A stretch of 64,000 bases of DNA, taken from positions 29,429 through 93,428 of the forward strand of contig JAQTZB010000011.1 in NCBI GenBank assembly GCA_028688015.1. The letters are read 5' to 3'. The position numbers and the translations under genes are program-made. Of this stretch, positions 57,482-64,000 are shown in pieces (positions within the stretch are counted from its first letter, which is position 1; every line of letters begins with the position of its first letter). This stretch comes from Elusimicrobiales bacterium (GTDB lineage Bacteria > Elusimicrobiota > Elusimicrobia > Elusimicrobiales > UBA9959). A model generated the notes under the pieces. It did not search any database. It saw only the letters and a program-made list of their open reading frames with translations, and was not told where the DNA came from.

Positions 57482-58267
57482 CTAGGCCGGGGTCTCTTTC
57501 TTGATGGCGGCGCGGGCGGCGGGGTCCAGGTAGGCCTTCAGGTTGGCCTCCACCACGCTGGGCGTAGCGCCGCTCTGCAGCAGCAGCACACCGCGGATGA
57601 TGATCTCTTTGACGAACAGCTCCTCGTCGGAGCGGTTCTTGAGCTTACCACCCATGGGCATGAACAGCCAGTAGCCCGACGCCAGGCCGTAGAAAGCGGC
57701 CGCCAGGGCGAGGGCCATGCGGCGCGGCACCTGCGCCACGTCGTCGATGGAGGAGAGCATCAGGATCATGCCCAGCACCGTGCCGATGATGCCGAAGGCA
57801 GGGGCGTAGGTGCCCAGCGCGTTGAAGATCTCGCGGCCGTTCTTGTGGCGCTCGCGGATGAAGTCGATCTCGGTCTCGAGCATGTTGCGGATGAACTCGT
57901 GGTCCGCGCCGTCGATGACCAGCTGCACGCCGCGTTTGAGGAAGTCGTTGTCGATGGCTTTCACGTCGCTCTCGAGCGACAGGAAGCCGTCCTTTTTGGC
58001 CTTCTGAGACAGCGACACGAAGGTGGTGACCAGGCGCGAGGTGTCCTCGCCTTTGGTGGTAAGCACTTTCTTCAGGATCTTGCCGGAGCCGATCACCGAG
58101 GAGAGCGGGAAGTTGACCAGCAGCGCGCAGAAGGTGCCGCCCATCACGATGAGGAAGGCCTCGATGTTCATGAAAGGCTTGAAGCCCGCGATGCCTTCCT
58201 GCAGGTAGACGGACCCCAGCACGAAGCCCATGAAGACCACGATACCGCTTAATGTGCCTATATCCAT
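57482..58267 (-). CDS. motA: Flagellar-type stator protein MotA
   Basis: The 261 residues have four hydrophobic spans: 1-2 (about 5-50), then a cytoplasmic loop of about 100 residues, then 3-4 (about 145-205). Motifs are NIEAFLIVMGGTFCA, YAPAFGIIGTVLGMILML and ALAAAFYGLASGYWLFMP. The charged cytoplasmic helix (RERHKNGREIF) that contacts FliG is present. With MotB it makes an ion-driven torque unit. Confidence 0.93.
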   Translation of the reverse strand: MDIGTLSGIVVFMGFVLGSVYLQEGIAGFKPFMNIEAFLIVMGGTFCALLVNFPLSSVIGSGKILKKVLTTKGEDTSRLVTTFVSLSQKAKKDGFLSLESDVKAIDNDFLKRGVQLVIDGADHEFIRNMLETEIDFIRERHKNGREIFNALGTYAPAFGIIGTVLGMILMLSSIDDVAQVPRRMALALAAAFYGLASGYWLFMPMGGKLKNRSDEELFVKEIIIRGVLLLQSGATPSVVEANLKAYLDPAARAAIKKETPA

Positions 58268-58282
58268 GAGAGCAGCGTCTCC

Positions 58283-58507
58283 TTACTTTTTCTCGTAACC
58301 TTCCAGCGGATTAACGCATTTCCTTTCGGAATAAACCTTCTTCTTGTACTCGACGATCAGGGCGATGACTTCGTCAACCGGGTTCTTGACCAGGTAGCGG
58401 TTGCCGGTGGCCAGGTTGATCACCGTATCCGGGGCGCTTTCCACGGTCTCGATCAGTTCGGCGTTGACCACCACGAGGGAGCCGTTCAGTTTCTCGAGTT
58501 TTATCAT
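58283..58507 (-). CDS. flbD: FlbD-family protein
   Basis: The 74 residues match the short FlbD family (MIKLEKLNGSLVVVNAELIETVESAPDTVI...), which is usually encoded just before motA in spirochaete and Firmicute flagellar operons. Here too it is 15 bp before motA. The ATG at 58507 lies 8 nt after a TATAAT; a TTG three codons earlier is not needed. The biochemical role is unknown in all species. Confidence 0.88.
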   Translation of the reverse strand: MIKLEKLNGSLVVVNAELIETVESAPDTVINLATGNRYLVKNPVDEVIALIVEYKKKVYSERKCVNPLEGYEKK

Positions 58508-58515
58508 GTCTTTCA

Positions 58516-58521
58516 ATTATA
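58516..58521 (-). promoter_or_regulatory. -10 box before flbD-motA-motB
   Basis: TATAAT on the minus strand, 8 nt before the flbD ATG. It makes flbD-motA-motB-lipoprotein a unit separate from the coiled-coil gene. Confidence 0.5.
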
Positions 58522-58598
58522 CTTTAAATAAAAATACTGGCGGCGGACGACCCTGGTCCCCCCCCCCGCCGTAAACTACGTTCCGGCCCCGGCCGCAG

Positions 58599-60947
58599 TT
58601 ACTCTTTTTTGCCCTTCAGGGCCCACTTGAGGCGCCCGCCCAGGGAGGCCTCTATGGCCCGGTATTTCTCCAGCTCGGCGGCCAGCTCGGCGGCGCGGGC
58701 GTTCTGCGCCGCGTCCTGTTCGGCGGCGGCGGCCTGCAGGCCGGCGGCCCTGGCCTGCTCGGCCTCTATCTGGGAGGCCGCTTCCTGGGCCTGGAATTCC
58801 ATCTGCTGGATCTTCTGCTTGAGGAAGAGCAGCTCGGATTCGAAGCGGGAGCGGTTCTCGGCCTCAAGCCGCAGGTTCTCGGCCTGGGCCTTCAGGTTCT
58901 CGCCCTGCCCGCGGAGGGCTTCGTCGGCGGCGGCTTTCTGGGCGGCCAGGGCGGAGTACCCCTCGCGCAGGGCGGCGTACTCGGCGGCTAGGCGCTGGCG
59001 GTCGGTCTCCAGGGCGCGCGCCGTCTTCTCGGCCTCTTCTTTCTGGCCGGCCAGCATGGCGGCCTGCTCATCGCGCAGCTTTACCGAAGCCGCGGCGCGG
59101 GACAGCTCTTCTTCAAAGTGTTTGCTCTTCTCCGCCAGGGCGCGGTCGAAGGTGGAGGCGTCGCCGGCGAGGCGGCGGTTCTCGGCCTCCAGGCGGGCCA
59201 CAGCTTCCTGCGCGCCGGCCGTAGAGGCGCGGGCTTCCTTAAGCTGGTCCGTGTAGAAGGACTCCAGCTGGCGCTTAAGGGCGGCTTTCTCTTCCTCGGC
59301 GGAAAACTCGTACTTCATGCGCAGCTGGGAGAGCTTGGCGTCGAAGTCGGCCTGGCGCTCCCCGGAGAGTCGGGCGAGCTCGGCCTGCTGGGCCGCGGCC
59401 TGGCGGGCCATCTCGGCCTGCTTCTCGGCGGCGGCGGCGGCCAGCGCGGCCTGCTTCTCGGCTACGGCGGCGGCCAGCGCGGCCTGCTTCTCGGCCAGTT
59501 CCGCCTGATGGGCGCGGTTGAGCTCTGCGATCTTTTCCTCGTGGCGGCGGTTGAACTCGGCGGTGAGCTCTGAGCGGAATTTCTCAAGCTCTGTGGCGGC
59601 GCGGGCGGCCTGAGCCTCCAGTTCGGCCTGGTGGGCGCCCTTTATCCCCTCGCTCTCCTGGCGCAGCTTGCGCAGTTCCTCGAGCTGGCCGGCCATGCTC
59701 TGGGCAAGCTGCATCTTCTCCAGCTTCAGCTGGCCGCGCTCCTTCTCGAGCACGGCGTTGATGGCCTGCACGCGGGCCACGAAGCCCTTGATCTTCATGA
59801 GCTCGGAGATGGCGCGGATCTTCTCGCCCGACACGTCGGCGAGGAGCTTTTCCTTCTCCTGCAGCTGGGCCTCGTAGCTTTCGGCCGCTTTGCGGAGGGC
59901 CTCGTTCATCTCGGAATTCTTGCGGTCGGACAGGGTGCCGATCTCGGCCTGCAGGCGGCCGATCTCGCCCTGCAGTTTCTCCGCCTCGTAGCGGTTCTTT
60001 TCTTCGCGGTGGGACGCTTCCAGGCGGGAAGTCTCCTCGCGGCCGCGCAGGGAGGCGTTCTCGGCCTTGAGGTCGGCGATCTCGCGCTCCTTCTCGGGCA
60101 TCATCTTGATCCAGCCCTCGATGGAAGCCTTCTCGCGCTCGGCGCGCGCCACGTCGTCGCGCAGCTTGGCGGCCTCGCGCTCGGTCATGGACTTCTCGAG
60201 CGAGACCTTGCGGAATTCGTCCTCCACGTCGCGCAGGCGCTCCGCGGCGGTCTTCAGCGAGCGGATCGTCTCTTCGCGGCTCGAAATCTCTTTCTGCCAC
60301 TGGGCCTTCTCGTCCAGCCAGCGGCGCTCCATCTCCTGGAGGCGGTAGATGAAGTGGCCCTCGGTGTCGCGGCCCTGGGTCTCGCGCTCGGACATCTGGT
60401 TCTTGAGCGTGGTCATCCAGGTCTCGCGCTCCTGCGCCAGGCGGGACTCCATCTCTTTGATCTTGGACTTCAGGGTGAGGCGCTCCTCCTCGACCTCGTG
60501 GTCGCGGCGGTCGCGGCGCATCTTCTCCTGTATATCCTTAAGGGAAGTCTCCACGCGGGAGGAGAGGACCTCGTCCTGCTGGCTCTTCAGCGTGGCCAGC
60601 AGCGCTTTCTCTTTCTCGGCCGACAGGAGCTTCTCCATGTCGCCGATCTTCTTCTCCAGCTTGTCCTTCTCCTCCTGCAGGCGGCGGGACTCCGCTTCGG
60701 CCGCGTCCTTCTGCGCCTGCGTGGGGCCGGCGGGAGGCGCGGACTGCTGGAAATTGCCGGGCAGGGCCGGGAACGCCGGGGCCTGCATACCGGGCAGCTG
60801 GGGCATGGACGGCAGAGAAGGCTTGCCGCCGGGAGGAAGCGGCGGCAGATTGGGTTTGGCCATGCCCGGGGGAAGCGGGGGCATGCCAGGTTTAAATTTG
60901 TTCTTGTCCTTGTCGTCCATAAACATTGCGCCTAAAGCCGGTATCAC
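58599..60947 (-). CDS. Long coiled-coil protein in the motor locus
   Basis: The 782 residues have a Pro-rich N-terminus (about 20-75, repeats of MPPLPPG type) followed by almost uninterrupted coiled coil to residue ~765. Heptads are rich in Ala, Glu, Lys and Arg, and a repeated AEKQAALAAA block lies near 480-510. No known domain. The position between the FliF-FliG fusion and flbD-motAB suggests a structural or scaffold part of the machine. I keep the GTG at 60947 because a TAGAAT ends exactly 6 nt before it; the ATG at 60920 (MDDKDKNKF) is the alternative. Confidence 0.75.
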   Translation of the reverse strand: MIPALGAMFMDDKDKNKFKPGMPPLPPGMAKPNLPPLPPGGKPSLPSMPQLPGMQAPAFPALPGNFQQSAPPAGPTQAQKDAAEAESRRLQEEKDKLEKKIGDMEKLLSAEKEKALLATLKSQQDEVLSSRVETSLKDIQEKMRRDRRDHEVEEERLTLKSKIKEMESRLAQERETWMTTLKNQMSERETQGRDTEGHFIYRLQEMERRWLDEKAQWQKEISSREETIRSLKTAAERLRDVEDEFRKVSLEKSMTEREAAKLRDDVARAEREKASIEGWIKMMPEKEREIADLKAENASLRGREETSRLEASHREEKNRYEAEKLQGEIGRLQAEIGTLSDRKNSEMNEALRKAAESYEAQLQEKEKLLADVSGEKIRAISELMKIKGFVARVQAINAVLEKERGQLKLEKMQLAQSMAGQLEELRKLRQESEGIKGAHQAELEAQAARAATELEKFRSELTAEFNRRHEEKIAELNRAHQAELAEKQAALAAAVAEKQAALAAAAAEKQAEMARQAAAQQAELARLSGERQADFDAKLSQLRMKYEFSAEEEKAALKRQLESFYTDQLKEARASTAGAQEAVARLEAENRRLAGDASTFDRALAEKSKHFEEELSRAAASVKLRDEQAAMLAGQKEEAEKTARALETDRQRLAAEYAALREGYSALAAQKAAADEALRGQGENLKAQAENLRLEAENRSRFESELLFLKQKIQQMEFQAQEAASQIEAEQARAAGLQAAAAEQDAAQNARAAELAAELEKYRAIEASLGGRLKWALKGKKE

Positions 60948-60953
60948 GTCTAT

Positions 60954-60959
60954 ATTCTA
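60954..60959 (-). promoter_or_regulatory. -10 box of the coiled-coil gene (leaderless, GTG start)
   Basis: The minus strand reads TAGAAT-ATAGAC-GTG. The 6-nt distance equals that of the other leaderless genes in this window. Confidence 0.45.
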
Positions 60960-61032
60960 AAAGAACCCGATTTCTATTTGGTTACAAGATTGTTAACAAC
61001 TTAAAACCCATCTTACGGGAGCAACCCTGAAA

Positions 61033-61156
61033 GTTCGGCGAGGGTGTGCCTTCGCAGGGGCCTCAGTCGGCCCGAGCTTGCGTAGCGCGAGGGCCGATCT
61101 GACAGAGCGAGCCACGGTGTGGCGAGCGTACCCGGAGAAGGCATACCCTCGCCGGA
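61033..61156. repeat. Cruciform element R2
   Basis: The outer stem of 21 bp (61033-61053 with 61136-61156) has two G.T pairs. Two arms lie inside: TCGGCCC...GGGCCGA, enclosing GCTTGCGTAGCGCG, and the apical hairpin GAGCGA-GCCAC-GGT-GTGGC-GAGCGT. It lies between the fliF-fliG stop and the coiled-coil gene. Same family as R1 and R3. Confidence 0.78.
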
Positions 61157-61165
61157 CCCCCACTA

Positions 61166-63121
61166 TTATCTCCCGACGCTGGCTTTAAAGCCCGCCAGCC
61201 ATTCGGTGGCGGCGGGGTCGCCCGACAGCGCCGCGTACTTTTCGTAGGCAGCCACTGCCTCGTCCACGCGCTGCAGCCCGTAGTAGGCCGCGCCCAGGTA
61301 CTGCCAGGTAGTCGCGTCGCCCGGGTTCTGGGCCGAGGCGTATTCCAGGTACTGCAGGCTTTCCTGTACCTGCCCCTGGTTGTACATGTTGATGCCGGCC
61401 TCTGCGTACTGCCTGGCCTGCGCCGCCTGCTCGGGCGAAGGGCCCGCGGGGACCTCTTCCTTGGGCGCGGCGCCGCCCGAAAGCTTCTCGTACTTCATGC
61501 GGCGCTCGTCGCCGGAGGACAGCTCGGCGCCGTCTATCAGGTAGACCTCCTGCGAAGAGCCGCCGCGGGAGGCGATCTTGCCCTCCGCCTCCAGCGCCTT
61601 GACGGCGTCGAGGATCTTCATCTGCGCCTCGTCCTGCTGGCCCTGTGTGACGTTGCCGGAGTACTCCATGATCTCCTTGATGGCGTTCACCGCGCCCGAA
61701 GACATGTTGGCGAAGAACTTGTTGGCGATGGCCGGGTCCGCCTTGGCCACGGCGCGCGCGATGTCCTCGTTGTTGAGTGCGCGGATGATGGTCTGGATGT
61801 CGCGGTCGGCGAACTCTACGATATCCTCGAACATCAGCACGATGCGCTTGACCTTGGCGTAGATGTCCGGCTTCTGTGTCTTGAGGTACTCTATAATGTT
61901 CTTGCGGGTGGCCGGGTCCGAGTCCTCGAGCATCTTGGACAGGCGCTCGATGCCGCCCATCACGAAATCGACGTTTTCCTTGATGTCCCGGTCTATGGCG
62001 TCTATCTGCTCGCGGGTGGCCTGCCGCACGGTCAGCGCCTCCAGCGCCACGCGGCTCTGCATCTCCACCGGCAGCATGGACAGCGCCTGGCGGGACAGGT
62101 CGGGCTTCATATAGCTCAGCACCACGGCTATCACCCACGGGTCTTCCTTCCTGAGCAGGAACAGGTAGATGAGCCGCTTGAGGTTTTCCTCGTTGAGGTA
62201 GGTGAAAGGTTCAAATTTCTTCATACTTTCGTCCTCGTCTTCTTTCTTCTCCTCTTCTTTCTGGAGGAAGTTCATGTCTATGCTCTGGTGGCCCTCGGTC
62301 TCCTCCTTGCCCTCGTCTTCGCCGCCCCCGCCGCCGCCACCCTCTTCGCGCTTGTCCTCGATATTGACCTCGGCGCCGGGCTTGGCCATCAGGGCCTTGA
62401 TGTACTTGCGGAAGAAACCCCACAGGGGGCCGAACAGGAACAGCAGCAGCAGCAGGAACAGCAGCGCGTAAAGCAGGGGCAGGTAGACGGACGGGCGCTT
62501 GAGGTCGTCCAGCGGGTTGGCCGCCTTGAACTTGGTCGGCTTGAACAGCACGGTGGGCGCGTCCTTCTTGCGGATCTTGTAAGGCAGCAGGAAGTCGTCC
62601 ACCCGTTCGCGGGCCAGCTTGACCGCGGCGGGCGGCAGCGCCTCGTCGTGGATGACGGTGAGCTGGAAGCGGGTGATCTCGGTCTCCACGCCGTAGCGGA
62701 TCTCCTGCACGCCCTTGGCCTGCTGGGCCTGCTGGCCCGAGGCTGCTTCGGGGCGTTTGTTCTCCCCCCCCAGCACCGAGCGGGGCTTGGGGATGCCGGG
62801 CAGGATGAAATCGGTGTCGGGGCTGTCGGCGCCTGCGCCCTTCTCCTTGTACTTCTGCATGATGCCCAGGCCTTCCTTGGTCTGCTCGGCCTTCTTGGCT
62901 ATCACTTCCAGCTCCACGTCAGCGAAGACGAACGACCGGTCGGCCCCGAGGATGGGGTCGAGGATCTCCTTCTTGATCTTGGTTTCGGCCTCGCGGCGCA
63001 GGCTGTCCTGCTTCTCGAGCAGAGAAGTCTCCATCAAAGGATTGTCCGGGGCGTCCGCGGCATACATCCGCGCCGCCCCAGAGCCCACCAGGAGCGCCAG
63101 GACCAGCGAAAGCTTCCTCAT
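61166..63121 (-). CDS. Truncated FliF - FliG - TPR fusion (rotor-like protein)
   Basis: The 651 residues carry a signal peptide (to about 21). A periplasmic part matches only the last ring domain of FliF (ILDPILGADRSFVFADVELEV, then ITRFQLTVIHDEALPPAA). One span follows at about 212-236, then a Gly/Glu-rich linker (261-299). The FliG-like middle and C-terminal domains are at 310-516: EDPWVIAVVLSYMKPDL, VMGGIERLSKMLED, IVLMFEDIVEFADRDIQTII, KFFANMS. Two or three TPRs end the protein (about 565-645). The FliF N-terminal span, RBM1 and RBM2 are missing. Charged torque-helix residues of E. coli FliG (R281, D288, D289, R297) align by eye with G476, E483, I484 and T492. Confidence 0.85.
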   Translation of the reverse strand: MRKLSLVLALLVGSGAARMYAADAPDNPLMETSLLEKQDSLRREAETKIKKEILDPILGADRSFVFADVELEVIAKKAEQTKEGLGIMQKYKEKGAGADSPDTDFILPGIPKPRSVLGGENKRPEAASGQQAQQAKGVQEIRYGVETEITRFQLTVIHDEALPPAAVKLARERVDDFLLPYKIRKKDAPTVLFKPTKFKAANPLDDLKRPSVYLPLLYALLFLLLLLFLFGPLWGFFRKYIKALMAKPGAEVNIEDKREEGGGGGGGEDEGKEETEGHQSIDMNFLQKEEEKKEDEDESMKKFEPFTYLNEENLKRLIYLFLLRKEDPWVIAVVLSYMKPDLSRQALSMLPVEMQSRVALEALTVRQATREQIDAIDRDIKENVDFVMGGIERLSKMLEDSDPATRKNIIEYLKTQKPDIYAKVKRIVLMFEDIVEFADRDIQTIIRALNNEDIARAVAKADPAIANKFFANMSSGAVNAIKEIMEYSGNVTQGQQDEAQMKILDAVKALEAEGKIASRGGSSQEVYLIDGAELSSGDERRMKYEKLSGGAAPKEEVPAGPSPEQAAQARQYAEAGINMYNQGQVQESLQYLEYASAQNPGDATTWQYLGAAYYGLQRVDEAVAAYEKYAALSGDPAATEWLAGFKASVGR

Positions 63122-63144
63122 ACAGTATTTATTTTATCTTTATC

Positions 63145-63173
63145 CTATTACAGAAAAGTTTCAGAAAGGTCAA
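63145..63173 (-). promoter_or_regulatory. Sigma-70-type promoter of the FliF-FliG fusion gene
   Basis: The minus strand reads TTGACC (63168-63173), a 17-bp spacer, then TAATAG (63145-63150), 23 nt before the ATG at 63121. A good housekeeping promoter within the 74-bp gap to the MotA-like gene. Confidence 0.7.
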
Positions 63174-63195
63174 AAGGGAATTACCCGCGGAGGGA

Positions 63196-63654
63196 TCAGC
63201 GCTTCGCCGCCTGCCGGGACACCCTCCTGGCCATCGGCGTAAAGACCATGCTTGCCAGGAAATAGCCGAAGAACGGCACATCCAAAGCGAGCGCCAGCCG
63301 GCGCATAAGCACCCCGGCTTCGGAATTCCCCGGAGAAGAGAGCACCAGGATCAGGGCGAAAAGCGTTCCCAGGACGCTGACCTTCACCGCCCCCGACGCG
63401 GCATACTCCAGTATCTCCGCCGAAGCCGCGGCTGTTTCGGCGTCGCCCGGCGCCGCCCCGAAAAAGCCGCAGCGCAGGGCCGCCAAAACCTCTCCCGCGG
63501 AATAAGAAGCCGCCAGGAACAGCCCTAAGCCGATAAAAACAATCAGCAGCGCCTCCAAATTGAGAAAGGGCCTGAACCCGCCCATCCCCTCGCCCAGATA
63601 GACGAAAAAGACAAGAATCGCCGCGAAAATGGCCGAATGGACGGATGATCTCAT
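63196..63654 (-). CDS. Short MotA-like membrane protein lacking the cytoplasmic domain
   Basis: The 152 residues begin at the ATG at 63654, with AAGGAG 7 nt upstream (the frame is open to 63684). The parts align with the MotA of this locus: GGFRPFLNLEALLIVFIGLGLF with GFKPFMNIEAFLIVMGGTFC, and VKVSVLGTLFALILVLSS...LMRRLALALDVPFFGYFLASMVFTPMARRV with spans 3-4. The ~100-residue cytoplasmic loop is reduced to about 35 residues, so the FliG-contacting helix is missing. It could be a stator paralogue with another partner, or an accessory channel. First gene of the locus. Confidence 0.75.
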   Translation of the reverse strand: MRSSVHSAIFAAILVFFVYLGEGMGGFRPFLNLEALLIVFIGLGLFLAASYSAGEVLAALRCGFFGAAPGDAETAAASAEILEYAASGAVKVSVLGTLFALILVLSSPGNSEAGVLMRRLALALDVPFFGYFLASMVFTPMARRVSRQAAKR

Positions 63655-63713
63655 ACCCTGTCTCCTTATATCGGATCCCCACAAACGCCGGGGCGCTCGT
63701 GGGTTGGCGGCCT

Positions 63714-63834
63714 ACCGCGAGGGGCAGGAACGCAAAACGCGCTCGCGCACACCGTGCGCTCGCTCCGCATTCGCCCTCCGCGCTTACGCAAGCGTCGGGC
63801 TCACGAGGGTTTTGCTAACCCTGCCCCTCGCGGT
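63714..63834. repeat. Cruciform element R3
   Basis: The outer stem is 15 bp and perfect (ACCGCGAGGGGCAGG, 63714-63728, with 63820-63834). It is extended by GCAAAAC/GTTTTGC (63732-63738 with 63809-63815). On the minus strand, arm 1 is GCCC...GGGC around ACGCTTGCGTAAGCGCG, and arm 2 is GAGCGA-GCGCAC-GGT-GTGCGC-GAGCG. Upstream of the MotA-like gene. Confidence 0.78.
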
Positions 63835-63889
63835 CTCCGCTGGTGGCTCGCTTGGAATAGACTGAGCAACATACGGAGGGGGACGGGCG

Positions 63890-64000
63890 GGGAGGGGTTC
63901 CTGGCGACTTTGGGGAAGGGGGGCCCCGCCCATAGTTTCCCAAGGGCGGGGGGAAACCGCGCAACGGTTTCCCTCTGCCCAGGAGCCAGGGGCCCCTCCC
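63890..64000. repeat. Three-way-junction palindrome at the window edge
   Basis: The outer stem is GGGAGGGG-TT-CCTGGC with GCCAGG-GG-CCCCTCCC, ending at the last base of the window. Inside are two hairpins: CCCCGCCC/GGGCGGGG, and GGAAACCG-CGCAA-CGGTTTCC. Architecture is like R1-R3 but the sequence is unrelated. No gene is seen in 63655-64000 apart from this and R3. Confidence 0.55.

Overview
The window is a 64 kb piece of a GC-rich Gram-negative bacterial chromosome. Outer-membrane traits are plain: a beta-barrel porin ending in Phe, many lipobox proteins, two periplasmic parvulins and CsgG/LPP20-type lipoproteins. No rRNA or phylogenetic marker long enough for a firm placement is present. The mix of a truncated FliF-FliG fusion, Pho regulon and TPR/GT-C membrane proteins fits an uncultured, deeply branching lineage; Elusimicrobiota is my best guess, and it is inference only.

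Layout. 1-5.1 kb: partial AAA ATPase, tRNA-Arg(CCG), alaS and an ApbE-like lipoprotein that has lost metal ligands. 5.1-24 kb: an extended phosphate regulon on the minus strand (pit with its DUF47 partner, pstCAB-phoU, porin-pstS, phoBR). Each unit is preceded by 11-bp direct repeats that read as a Bacillus-like Pho box, followed 3-4 bp later by a -10 hexamer. Interspersed are a C11 peptidase, a TPR glycosyltransferase-like protein, a possible metallopeptidase, a WD40-caspase protein and a family of short inverted repeats ending in GGGGACG/CGTCCCC. 24-34 kb: tilS, a GT-C membrane protein, a GH13-CBM20 amylase, nnrE, a Yip1-like protein, sppA and two overlapping diguanylate cyclases. 34-35 kb: ssrA (tmRNA) with an unusual tag, then a hairpin-rich gap. 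35-53 kb: housekeeping genes (CDF transporter, mfd, alr, PBP1A, two parvulins, pdxA, a radical SAM protein, ddl, mnmA) and two unknown membrane proteins.

52.8-63.7 kb, all on the minus strand, is the most interesting part: a flagellar-motor-like set without any filament, rod, hook or export gene. It holds a MotA-like short protein, a single protein fusing a truncated FliF, a FliG and TPRs, a 780-residue coiled-coil protein, FlbD, MotA, MotB, a lipoprotein, and LPP20 / CsgG-like lipoproteins that resemble flagellar outer-membrane ring parts. It could be a minimal rotor-stator machine serving something other than a flagellum.

Two whole-window patterns stand out. At least twelve genes have a -10-like hexamer ending only 5-8 nt before the start codon, which suggests leaderless transcripts. 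Three large cruciform-forming intergenic elements (35.0, 61.1 and 63.8 kb) share the same apical hairpin motif with compensatory changes in the stem.
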